NCBI GenBank assembly: GCA_050013915.1 | Contig: JBEKEI010000201.1 | Coordinates: 1-7,399, forward strand | Source: Roseiarcus sp050013915 | Lineage (GTDB): Bacteria > Pseudomonadota > Alphaproteobacteria > Rhizobiales > Beijerinckiaceae | Length of the DNA: 7,399 bases | Direction of reading: 5' to 3' | In this document: piece by piece, positions 1-6,321 of the stretch | How positions within the stretch are numbered: the stretch's first letter is position 1 | How the letters are laid out: every line of letters begins with the position of its first letter | The notes under the pieces: generated by a model | The model's database searches: none | Seen by the model: the letters and a program-made list of their open reading frames with translations, nothing else | What the model was told of the DNA's origin: nothing | Translations under genes and position numbers: made by a program

Positions 1-2
1 CT

Positions 3-21
3 GAATATCGCAACAATATTC
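3..21. repeat. Short AT-rich inverted repeat
   Basis: GAATAT at 3-8 and ATATTC at 16-21 are perfect 6-base inverted arms separated by 7 bases. This could be an operator for a gene beyond the left edge. Six-base arms in AT-rich DNA can also arise by chance, so no regulator is assigned. Confidence 0.25.
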
Positions 22-303
22 TAAAATTTCTCTTTTACCATACACTCAGGGCGACGCAGACGGAGCGCCCGGTTGCCCCGGCGCCCGCCGGCAGCGCGGC
101 CTCGGCCGCCGTCGTCGCGACCGGCGCGCCGAACGTGAACTCTCTCCACCGTCGGCGCGCCGCGCCGACCGGGCCAGCTTCGGCGCCGGGCGCACGCAGG
201 CGGCGACGGCCGACCCGCGAATCCCCGCCCGGTTCACCACCGGCGGCGCCGACCCCCCCGGGCATGAAACCGTTGGTCTGCTGGCGCGTGCCGCGGGGGG
301 CGT

Positions 304-323
304 CGCCGGCGGCCAGACCGGCG
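304..323 (-). terminator. Possible hairpin after the exporter gene (weak)
   Basis: On the minus strand, CGCCGG and CCGGCG form a perfect 6-bp stem with an 8-base loop, about 12 bases beyond the stop codon of the MFS gene. There is no U-tract after it, so it is not a classic intrinsic terminator. It may only stabilise the mRNA 3' end, or be chance pairing in GC-rich sequence. Confidence 0.2.
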
Positions 324-335
324 GTGAGTTTCTTT

Positions 336-1574
336 CTAGAGCCGGCGCGCGCGAATGTTCGGCAGGAAGTAGGTCAGCAAGCCGATCGCGGGCAGGAAGG
401 CGCACACCCGGTAGACGAAGGTGAGGCTGGTCAGGTCGGCGAGCGCGCCGAGCAGGGCGGCGCCGATGCCGCCCAGTCCGAACGACAGCCCGAAGAACAG
501 ACCCGCGATCGCTCCGACATTGCCGGGCACGAGTTCCTGCGCATAGACGACGATCGCCGAAAAGGCCGAGGACAGGATCAGCCCGATCGCGATCGTGTCG
601 AGCGCCGTCCAGAACAGGTTCAGATGCGGCAGCGCGAGCGTGAACGGCAGCACGCCGACGATCGAGGCCCAGATGACGAACTTGCGCCCGAACCGGTCGC
701 CGATCGGGCCGCCCGCAAAAGTCCCGGCCGCGACCGCGCCGAGGAACACGAACAGATAGACCTGCGAATCCTGCACCGAGACCTTGAACGTCTCGATGAG
801 ATAGAAGGTGTAATAGCTCGACAGGCTCGACAGGTAGAACACTTTCGAGAACACCAGCACGACGAGCAGGGCGATCGAGCGGACGACGATCCTGGGCGGC
901 AGCGTCGGCAGCGCGGCGCTCGGCGCCGCCTTCGGCCGGGCGCGATGCGCGGCGTGCCATTGGCTGACCCGCGTCAGGATCGCGATCGCGATCAGCGCGA
1001 GCGCGCTGAACCAGACGACGGAACTCTGGCCGAACGGCACGACGATGAAAGCGGCCATCAGCGGCCCCATCGACTGGCCGAAATTGCCGCCGACCTGGAA
1101 CAGCGACTGCGCGAATCCGTGCCGCCCGCCCGAGGCCGCGCGGGCCACCCGTGAGGCCTCCGGGTGAAAGATCGCCGAGCCGACCCCGATCAGCGCGACG
1201 GAAACGAGCAGCAGCGGATAGCCGCGTCCGAACGCCAGCAGCGCGAGCCCGCACAGCGTGAACAGCATCGCCACGGGCAGGGAATAGGGCTGCGGGCGAC
1301 GATCGGTGTAGAGCCCGATCAGCGGTTGCAGCAGCGAGGCCGTCACCTGGAAGGTGAAGGTGATGAGGCCGGTCTCGAAAAACGTCAGGCCGAGCTGCTC
1401 GCGGAATACCGGATAGAGCGCCGGCGCGAGCGACTGCATCATGTCGTTGAGCATGTGCGAGACGCTGATCGCGACAAGGATGCTCAGCGTCGCGCCGGCG
1501 GCGACGCGACCGCCGGACGCCGCCTGCGGCGCCGCTTCGAGCGCCACGCCGGATGATTCTTGTGCAACGCTCAA
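336..1574 (-). CDS. fsr: MFS transporter, fosmidomycin-resistance (Fsr) family exporter
   Basis: Inner-membrane secondary transporter, probably a proton-driven drug or metabolite exporter. From the TTG at 1574 it is 412 residues, close to the roughly 400 of the Fsr family. Visible features are a first membrane helix at about 28-48 running into SHMLNDMMQSLAPALYPVF (39-57), typical of Fsr-like proteins; the loop 2-3 motif around GLYTDRRPQ (87-95); a central hydrophilic loop (about 202-230); and the repeated motif GPIGDRFGRK (289-298) in the second half, consistent with 12 helices. TTG is chosen because AGGG lies 7 bases upstream and because upstream in-frame ATGs (to 1709) would run the protein across a likely terminator and add an arginine-rich, non-family N-terminus. 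A GTG nine codons further in is an alternative start. The gene lies downstream of infC on the same strand. The substrate is unknown; the family includes fosmidomycin and other compound exporters, and the symbol marks family only. Confidence 0.85.
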   Translation of the reverse strand: MSVAQESSGVALEAAPQAASGGRVAAGATLSILVAISVSHMLNDMMQSLAPALYPVFREQLGLTFFETGLITFTFQVTASLLQPLIGLYTDRRPQPYSLPVAMLFTLCGLALLAFGRGYPLLLVSVALIGVGSAIFHPEASRVARAASGGRHGFAQSLFQVGGNFGQSMGPLMAAFIVVPFGQSSVVWFSALALIAIAILTRVSQWHAAHRARPKAAPSAALPTLPPRIVVRSIALLVVLVFSKVFYLSSLSSYYTFYLIETFKVSVQDSQVYLFVFLGAVAAGTFAGGPIGDRFGRKFVIWASIVGVLPFTLALPHLNLFWTALDTIAIGLILSSAFSAIVVYAQELVPGNVGAIAGLFFGLSFGLGGIGAALLGALADLTSLTFVYRVCAFLPAIGLLTYFLPNIRARRL

Positions 1575-1585
1575 TGGGGCGCCCT
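1572..1585 (-). promoter_or_regulatory. Ribosome binding site supporting a TTG start
   Basis: On the minus strand AGGG (1585-1582) is followed by 7 bases and then TTG (1574-1572). It decides the start of the MFS gene, because no in-frame ATG nearby has a comparable site. The neighbouring GGGCG and CGCCC segments could pair and partly hide this site, but that is speculative. Confidence 0.5.
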
Positions 1586-1618
1586 GTGGAAATCGGACGC
1601 CCAAGCCGAGCCGGCGCC

Positions 1619-1639
1619 TCAAAATGCGGCTCTCCGCAT
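1619..1639 (-). terminator. Candidate intrinsic terminator of infC
   Basis: On the minus strand ATGCGG (1639-1634) and CCGCAT (1629-1624) form a perfect 6-bp GC-rich stem around the tetraloop AGAG, followed directly by a short T run (1624-1621). It lies about 100 bases after the infC stop and about 45 bases before the MFS start. The short U-tract makes termination plausible but perhaps partial. Confidence 0.5.
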
Positions 1640-1738
1640 AGCGCATCCTCGGCCGGAGCGCCATTGCGCGGCGAGCATGGCGCGCATGCCCGCGCCGGGC
1701 AGCTGGCATGTTTGTGAGCGTCCCGACCCGCCCCCGCC

Positions 1739-2278
1739 TCAGCGCGGCGCCAGCACCATGACCATCTGCCGTCCCTCCATGAGCGGCTCGGCCTCGACCT
1801 TGGCGATGGCCGCGGTCTCCGCCTTGACCCGAAGCAACAGCTTGAAGCCGATGTCCTGATGCGCCATCTCGCGCCCGCGGAAGCGCAACGTGACCTTGAC
1901 CTTGTCGCCCTCGTCGAAGAAGCGCCGCACCGAGCGCATCTTGACCTCGTAATCATGGTCGTCGATACCCGGGCGGAGCTTGATCTCCTTGATTTCGACG
2001 ACTTTCTGCTTCTTGCGCGCCTCCGCCGACTTCTTTTGCTCGAGGAAGCGGAACTTGCCGAAATCGAGGATCTTGCAGACCGGCGGTTCGGCGTTGGGAA
2101 CGATCTCCACGAGATCGAGAGCAGCCTCGTCGGCGAGTTGCTGGGCCTCGGCGATTTCGACCACGCCGCGATTGTGACCTTCGGCGTCGATCAATTGAAC
2201 CTTGTTGGCGCGGATGTCGCGGTTGATTCGCGGCCCCCCTTTCTCCGGAGTCGCTTGGGCTTTCATGGGACGACGAAT
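1739..2278 (-). CDS. infC: Translation initiation factor IF-3 (AUU start)
   Basis: IF3 binds the 30S subunit, keeps it apart from 50S and proofreads the start codon and initiator tRNA. The product is 179 residues, matching the usual 170-180. GGPRINRDIRA (14-24) is the standard opening of the N-terminal domain; KILDFGKFRF (69-78) is the IF3 signature region; a lysine-rich linker (about 82-97) leads into the C-terminal domain beginning VVEIKEIKLRPGIDDHDY (93-110) and ending in EGRQMVMVLAPR. The start is assigned to ATT at 2278-2276 because AGGAG sits 7 bases upstream and the resulting length fits the family. An ATG four codons later has no Shine-Dalgarno, and upstream ATGs (to 2386) add a non-family leader. 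AUU initiation is the known basis of IF3 autoregulation in enterobacteria. The usual partners thrS, rpmI and rplT are not adjacent here. Confidence 0.95.
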   Translation of the reverse strand: MRRPMKAQATPEKGGPRINRDIRANKVQLIDAEGHNRGVVEIAEAQQLADEAALDLVEIVPNAEPPVCKILDFGKFRFLEQKKSAEARKKQKVVEIKEIKLRPGIDDHDYEVKMRSVRRFFDEGDKVKVTLRFRGREMAHQDIGFKLLLRVKAETAAIAKVEAEPLMEGRQMVMVLAPR

Positions 2279-2290
2279 GGCTTGTCTCCT
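2276..2290 (-). promoter_or_regulatory. Strong RBS and AUU start codon of infC
   Basis: On the minus strand AGGAG (2290-2286), a 7-base spacer, then ATT (2278-2276). A near-perfect Shine-Dalgarno placed exactly before ATT, with CGTCGTCCC between it and the first downstream ATG, is the sequence evidence for noncanonical initiation. It is also the likely site of negative feedback by IF3 itself. Confidence 0.85.
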
Positions 2291-2368
2291 GAGTCTATTG
2301 AAACGGGGGGGTGAACTGGACGCGCGAGGCCCCGCCGCGCGACGCGGAGAGGAAAAAACGCTGATCGG

Positions 2369-2397
2369 ATGTTCCATGGTTCGCATGGCTAAGTCAA
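2369..2397 (-). promoter_or_regulatory. Candidate housekeeping sigma promoter for infC
   Basis: On the minus strand TTGACT (2397-2392) matches the -35 consensus in five of six bases. It is followed by a 17-base spacer and GAACAT (2374-2369), a weak -10 with three of six matches. Transcription would start near 2362, giving a leader of about 84 bases that includes a run of six T at 2358-2353. The position agrees with infC having its own promoter instead of being read only from the upstream dehydrogenase gene. Confidence 0.5.
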
Positions 2398-2486
2398 TCG
2401 CCGCGAAACCGGGCGGTTCGACCGTCGGCCGCCTATCGCCGCGCGCCGCGGCGACGCGGCCGCGGGCCGGCCGGCGAGGCGAACGA

Positions 2487-2503
2487 TCCGGGCGTCGCCC
2501 GGA
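2487..2503 (-). terminator. Perfect inverted repeat after the dehydrogenase gene
   Basis: TCCGGGCG and CGCCCGGA are 8-base perfect inverted arms around one base, about 48 bases past the dehydrogenase stop codon. In RNA they would form a stable hairpin with a small loop. No real T run follows, so it may be a Rho-assisted stop or a 3' end stabiliser and not an intrinsic terminator. The rest of 2398-2551 is GC-rich with no gene. Confidence 0.35.
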
Positions 2504-2551
2504 ATCCGGCGCCGGCGGCGGGTCCCGCAGCCGGCGAAGTTGCCACGCCCG

Positions 2552-3547
2552 TCACAGCATGCTCGGCAGCACCCGGTCGGGTGGCCGGTGTCCGTCCATG
2601 AACGTCCTGATGTTGATGATCACCTTCTCGCCCATGTCGTTGCGGCCCTCCCGGGTCGCCGAGCCCATGTGAGGCAGGAGGGTGACCTTGCCGCGCGCGG
2701 CGAGCCGGATCAGCTTGTCGGACACGGCGGGCGCGTGTTCGAACACGTCGAGACCGGCGCCGGCGAGTTCGTCGGCCTCCAGCATCCTCGCCAGCGCATT
2801 CTCGTCGATGACCTCGCCGCGCGCGGTGTTGACGACAATCGCCTCGGGCCGCAGATATTTGAGCCGGCGCGCCGACAGCAGGTGATAGGTGGCGGGCGTA
2901 TGCGGGCAATTGACCGAAACTATGTCCATCCGGGCGAGCATCTGGTCGAGCGAATCCCAGAAGGTCGCCTCGAGCGCCTCCTCGACCGAGGCAGGCAACC
3001 GCCGGCGGTTGTGATAGTGGATCGAGAGGCCGAACGCGCGCGCGCGTTTGGCGAGGGCCTGGCCTATGCGCCCCATGCCGAGAATTCCCAGGCGCTTGCC
3101 GGTTATGCGCCGTCCCAGCATCCAGGTCGGCGACCATCCGGTCCAGCGGCCCTCGGGAATGATGCGCGCGCCTTCGGCGAGCCGTCGCGCGGTCGACAGG
3201 ATCAGCGCCATCGTCATGTCGGCGGTGTCTTCGGTGAGGACGCCGGGCGTATTGGTCACGGTGATGCCGCGCCGCAGGGCCGAGGTGACGTCGATGTGGT
3301 CGACGCCGTTGCCGAAATTGGCGATCAGCTTCATCTGCTCGCCGGCCTGGGCGATCATGCCGGCGGTGATCTGGTCGGTGATCGTGGGCACCAGCACGTC
3401 GGCCCCGCGGATCGCCTCGGCGATCTCGGCCTCGGTCATCGGCTTGTCGTCGATGTTGAGCCGGGCGTCGAACAATTCGCGCATGCGCGTCTCGACCACG
3501 TCGGGGAGGCGACGCGTCACGACCACGAGGGGTTTCTTTCTGGTCAT
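2552..3547 (-). CDS. D-2-hydroxyacid dehydrogenase (glyoxylate/hydroxypyruvate reductase type)
   Basis: Cytosolic oxidoreductase reducing 2-keto acids such as glyoxylate or hydroxypyruvate to D-2-hydroxy acids, or the reverse. It has 331 residues, typical of the family. The N- and C-terminal parts of the substrate domain flank a Rossmann domain (about 105-295) with GMGRIG (157-162; glycines 157, 159, 162). The catalytic set is visible: Arg243 in TARGEVID, Glu270 in GLDVFE, His293 in LLPHMGSAT. NFGNGVDHID (77-86) is the usual substrate-loop segment. After the second strand, HNRRR (179-183) replaces the acidic residue of NAD-specific enzymes, suggesting use of NADP(H). The ATG start has AAGGGGG 7 bases upstream. 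It is divergent from the SH3-protein gene and upstream of infC on the same strand. Relatives are named gyaR (glyoxylate reductase) or D-glycerate dehydrogenase; the exact substrate cannot be read from sequence, so no symbol is given. Confidence 0.92.
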   Translation of the reverse strand: MTRKKPLVVVTRRLPDVVETRMRELFDARLNIDDKPMTEAEIAEAIRGADVLVPTITDQITAGMIAQAGEQMKLIANFGNGVDHIDVTSALRRGITVTNTPGVLTEDTADMTMALILSTARRLAEGARIIPEGRWTGWSPTWMLGRRITGKRLGILGMGRIGQALAKRARAFGLSIHYHNRRRLPASVEEALEATFWDSLDQMLARMDIVSVNCPHTPATYHLLSARRLKYLRPEAIVVNTARGEVIDENALARMLEADELAGAGLDVFEHAPAVSDKLIRLAARGKVTLLPHMGSATREGRNDMGEKVIINIRTFMDGHRPPDRVLPSML

Positions 3548-3770
3548 ACCGGCGCCCCCTTCTTGCTCGATCGCTCAGGCCGGGCGAGCCGCTCGCGATC
3601 CGCCGAACTTCCGCGCCGCCGGTCTGGACTTTACGTCTCGTTAACATGCGCCGCGGCAGATGGATCGCCGAGGCGCCGCCGGTGGGCCGCGCGCCGCTCG
3701 CCGCGTCTCTACCAGATGGCGAGGCAAAGACAAGGACCGGCCGGCGCGCCGGATCTGTGACGGAGGCAGG
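3548..3770. promoter_or_regulatory. Divergent intergenic region between dehydrogenase and SH3-protein genes
   Basis: These 223 bases must hold the starts of transcription of both divergent genes. The only AT-richer island is 3629-3647, which includes GTTAAC and a CtrA-box-like TTTA-N7-TTAA. No standard -35/-10 pair is convincing on either strand. A 12-base perfect palindrome, CCGGCGCGCCGG (3741-3752), lies 18 bases before the SH3-gene start; in such GC-rich DNA it may be chance. Confidence 0.45.
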
Positions 3771-4313
3771 ATGAGACTCGGCCGTTTTCAATCGATTGCG
3801 TCCGCGCCGGGCCGGTGGCGCATCGGTCTGGCCGTCGCTCTGGTGCTCCAGGCGCATGCGGCGCTCGCCCAGCAGGTGGGAGCCGTGACCGGCCTGCCGC
3901 TCCCCCGCTACGCCAGCCTCAAGACCGACCGGGTCAATCTGCGCGAAGGACCCAGCCGGGAGCATCCGACGACATGGGTGTTCCAGCGCGCCGGGCTGCC
4001 CGTCGAGATCACCGCCGAATTCGAGACCTGGCTCAAGGTGCGCGATTCCGAGGGGACGGAGGGCTGGGTGCTGCATTCGCTGCTCTCGGGGCGGCGCACG
4101 GCGCTGGTCGCGCCGGGCAAGAAGAAGGAGACCTTCAGGCTCTTCGCCACCCAGAGCGACAGCGGGGAACTCGCCGCCACCCTCGAGTCCGGCGTCATCG
4201 TCAACATCCGTCGCTGCGACGGCGCCTGGTGCCTCGTCGACGGCGACGGCTTCAAGGGCTACATCAGGCAATCCAACCTCTGGGGCGTCTACCCCGGCGA
4301 CAGGGTCGAATAG
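3771..4313 (+). CDS. Secreted protein with two bacterial SH3-like domains
   Basis: A 180-residue exported protein of the bacterial SH3 (SH3_4-like) type common in alphaproteobacteria. Residues 1-33 form a Sec signal peptide: basic start, hydrophobic core IGLAVALVLQAHAA, then ALA before QQ as the likely cleavage site. The first SH3-like unit (about 48-106) contains TDRVNLREGPS (52-62) and ends EGWVLHSLLSG; the second (about 113-175) contains IVNIRRCDGAWCLV (143-156) and GYIRQSNLWGVYPG. Two cysteines, Cys149 and Cys154, could form a disulfide after export. The start is chosen because GGAGG (3762-3766) precedes ATG and the signal peptide begins there. The product is probably periplasmic and may bind peptidoglycan or a protein partner; the exact role is unknown. 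regB starts 32 bases after its stop, so co-transcription is likely. Confidence 0.85.
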   Translation: MRLGRFQSIASAPGRWRIGLAVALVLQAHAALAQQVGAVTGLPLPRYASLKTDRVNLREGPSREHPTTWVFQRAGLPVEITAEFETWLKVRDSEGTEGWVLHSLLSGRRTALVAPGKKKETFRLFATQSDSGELAATLESGVIVNIRRCDGAWCLVDGDGFKGYIRQSNLWGVYPGDRVE

Positions 4314-4345
4314 GCTCCGCCGCCCCGGACGCCGCCGCACGCGCC

Positions 4346-5713
4346 ATGAGTCGAACGATGCCGGGGTTCGCGGACGAGGATTTTGGCCATCGCGCGCGTC
4401 AGTTGCGCGTCGACACGCTGATCAGGCTCCGGTGGCTCGCCGTCGCCGGGCAGTCGACCGCGGTCGTGATCACGCTCTACGGCCTGCGCTTCGAATTGCC
4501 GATCGTCTGGTGTTTCCTGTGCATCGGCATGTCGGCGCTGCTGAACTTTGCGCTGAGGCTGCGTTTTCCGATCAGCCAGCGCCTCGACGACGGCTGGGCG
4601 ACCCTCATTCTGGCGTTCGACATCCTCCAGCTCGCCGCTCTGCTGTTCCTGACCGGCGGCGTCGTCAACCCGTTCTCGATCCTGTTCCTGGCCCCGATCA
4701 TGATTTCGGCGGCCTCGCTGCCGCTGCAGCGAACGGTCGCGCTGCTGCTGCTCGCCCTGGCCTGCGCGACCCTGCTGACCTTCTGGCACTGGCCGCTGCC
4801 CTGGCTCGAGGGCGCCGATTTTCATCCGCCGATGCTCTACGGCGTCGCGATCTGGATCGCGATCGCGGTCGGCGCCGCCTTCATCACGATCTACGCCCAT
4901 CGCGTCGCCGAGGAGGCGCGGCTGCTCGCCGGCGCCCTCAACGCGACGGAACGGGTGCTCGCGCGCGAACAGCACCTCTCCCAGCTCGACGGGCTCGCCG
5001 CGGCGGCGGCGCACGAACTGGGCACGCCGCTCGCCACGGTCGCGCTGGTCGTCACCGAAATGACGCGCCAGGACCCGCCCGCCGGCGCCTTCGCCGACGA
5101 CCTGCGCCTTCTCAACCAGGAGGTCGGCCGCTGCCGCGCGATCCTCGGCAAGCTCGCCTCGCTCGGCGAGGACGGCGCCGGGCCGCTCGAGGAGCTGAGC
5201 CTGAGCCATCTGATCGAGGAAATCGCGGCGCCCCAGCGCAATTTCGGCGTCGCGATCGAAATAAATCTCGACGGGCGAGATCCCGAGCCGGTTTGCCGAC
5301 GTAATCCAGGCATGCTCTACGGACTCGGCAATATCGCCGAAAACGCCGTCGACTTCGCGCGACGGCATGTGCGGGTCGACGCCTCCTGGACCGAAGAGAC
5401 GGTGACGATCGTCATCGCCGACGACGGGCCGGGCGTGCTGCCGCATGTGCTCGCGCGGCTGGGCGAGCCCTATGTCACCACGCGGGGCGCGGGGCAGAAG
5501 GAGGAACGGGGGACTGGCGGGGGCCTCGGCCTCGGCCTATTCATCGCCAAGACGTTGCTCGAACGCTCCGGGGCGACGTTGAAGATCGTCAATCTGCTGC
5601 CCCCTGCGACGGGCGCCGGGGCGACGGTGGTCTGGCCGCGACGGGCTTTCGAGCAAGGTCGACAGGAGCGCAAACAGCCGGTACAAGGGAGCGCGGCGGC
5701 TTTCCCGCGATGA
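4346..5713 (+). CDS. regB: Redox-sensing histidine kinase RegB/PrrB/ActS
   Basis: Membrane sensor kinase that phosphorylates RegA when the respiratory/quinone pool becomes reduced. It has 455 residues, near the 440-460 of relatives. About six membrane helices fill residues 27-184. GGVVNPF (104-110) matches the quinone-binding heptapeptide GGxxNPF known from Rhodobacter RegB. The H-box LDGLAAAAAHELGTPLATVA (214-233) carries the phosphorylated His223. Cys263 in GRCRAIL corresponds to the redox-active cysteine of RegB. The ATP-binding domain shows the N box GLGNIAENAVDFA (326-338), DDGPGV (359-364) and GTGGGLGLGLFIAKTL (389-404). ATG 4346 begins the family-like N-terminus, although no clear Shine-Dalgarno precedes it; an ATG four codons on is an alternative. 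The stop overlaps the regA start. Unlike Rhodobacter, no senC gene lies beside it. Confidence 0.95.
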   Translation: MSRTMPGFADEDFGHRARQLRVDTLIRLRWLAVAGQSTAVVITLYGLRFELPIVWCFLCIGMSALLNFALRLRFPISQRLDDGWATLILAFDILQLAALLFLTGGVVNPFSILFLAPIMISAASLPLQRTVALLLLALACATLLTFWHWPLPWLEGADFHPPMLYGVAIWIAIAVGAAFITIYAHRVAEEARLLAGALNATERVLAREQHLSQLDGLAAAAAHELGTPLATVALVVTEMTRQDPPAGAFADDLRLLNQEVGRCRAILGKLASLGEDGAGPLEELSLSHLIEEIAAPQRNFGVAIEINLDGRDPEPVCRRNPGMLYGLGNIAENAVDFARRHVRVDASWTEETVTIVIADDGPGVLPHVLARLGEPYVTTRGAGQKEERGTGGGLGLGLFIAKTLLERSGATLKIVNLLPPATGAGATVVWPRRAFEQGRQERKQPVQGSAAAFPR

Positions 5714-6321
5714 TGGCGGGGAAGAATGGCGCTTTGGGCCTGAACATGGAAAGTGTCGACGAGGTTTCGGCTTCGCTTTCGCCCATCGCGGCGGCGGATG
5801 ACAAATCGCTGCTGATCGTCGATGACGACAAGCCGTTCGCCGCGCGCCTCGCGCGCGCCATGGAGACGCGGGGCTTCGCGGTCGAGGCGGCGGGCGGCGT
5901 CGCGGAAGGCCTCGCCGCCATTGCGGCGGGCGCCCCCGCTTTCGCGGTGATCGACCTGCGCCTCGCCGACGGCAGCGGCCTGGACGTCATCCGCGCGCTG
6001 AAGTCCGCGCGGCCGTCGGCGCGCGCGATCATCCTGACCGGCTACGGCGCGATCGCGACGGCGGTGACGGCGGTCAAGCTCGGCGCGTTCGACTATCTCG
6101 CCAAACCGGTCGACGCCGAGGAGATCACCGCCGCGCTGATGGGCGATCATTCGGCGCGGCCGAACGGCGCGGAATATCCCATGTCGGCCGACCGCGTCCG
6201 CTGGGAGCATATCCAGCGCATCTACGAATCCTGCGACCGCAACGTTTCCGAAACCGCGCGTCGGCTGAACATGCACCGCCGCACCCTGCAGCGCATATTG
6301 GCCAAGCGCGCCCCACGCTGA
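5710..6321 (+). CDS. regA: Response regulator RegA/PrrA/ActR
   Basis: DNA-binding partner of RegB and global redox regulator. The receiver domain (about 33-145) shows the acidic pocket in LLIVDDDKPF (Asp38, Asp39), phospho-acceptor Asp82 in VIDLRLADGSGLDV, Thr110 in ILTGYGAIATAV and Lys132 in DYLAKPVD. The C-terminal Fis-type helix-turn-helix, from VRWEHIQRIYESC through NVSETARRLNMHRRTLQRILAKR (178-200), is nearly invariant in RegA proteins. ATG 5710 overlaps the regB TGA as ATGA, pointing to translational coupling. It gives 203 residues, somewhat longer than the roughly 184 of Rhodobacter RegA. The ATG at 5746 (191 residues) fits family length better, but neither has a strong Shine-Dalgarno, so the start is uncertain while identity is not. 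Confidence 0.95.
   Translation: MMAGKNGALGLNMESVDEVSASLSPIAAADDKSLLIVDDDKPFAARLARAMETRGFAVEAAGGVAEGLAAIAAGAPAFAVIDLRLADGSGLDVIRALKSARPSARAIILTGYGAIATAVTAVKLGAFDYLAKPVDAEEITAALMGDHSARPNGAEYPMSADRVRWEHIQRIYESCDRNVSETARRLNMHRRTLQRILAKRAPR

Larger units (their letters stand above)
1..335. other. Gene-free left edge with sharp base-composition change
   Basis: No gene can be supported here. Bases 1-50 are AT-rich; from about 51 onward the sequence is extremely GC-rich. Open frames exist on both strands after base 50, but they encode arginine-, proline- and alanine-rich low-complexity peptides with no recognisable domain, which is what GC-rich DNA gives by chance. The stretch lies downstream of the exporter gene that ends at 336. 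The AT-rich part could be the promoter zone of a gene outside the window, but I see no convincing -35/-10 pair. Confidence 0.6.

Noticed and set aside
19..25. Irr (iron control element) box
   Set aside because: Only the TTCTAAA half is present; the expected TTTAGAA half at 9-15 does not match.
5..335. Open reading frame on the plus strand through the left edge
   Set aside because: No start codon with a ribosome site, no domain, and composition typical of random GC-rich sequence.
1572..1605. Sequence before the exporter start resembling the 3' end of a tRNA (translated as GVRFPQGAP)
   Set aside because: The T-loop would read TCC instead of TTC, the T-stem does not pair, and no anticodon arm or matching acceptor strand is found upstream.
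46..1956. Very long open frames on the strand or frame opposite the real genes, such as 46-1956 minus, 135-1154 plus, 2433-4340 minus, 2540-3760 plus and 4289-5446 minus
   Set aside because: They overlap well-supported genes, have arginine/proline/alanine-rich or charged low-complexity translations and match no family I recognise. GC-rich codon bias removes stops in these frames.
3741..3752. 12-base palindrome CCGGCGCGCCGG before the SH3-protein gene as an operator
   Set aside because: All G and C in a GC-rich region; such palindromes recur here, for example at 6354-6363, and there is no independent evidence of binding.
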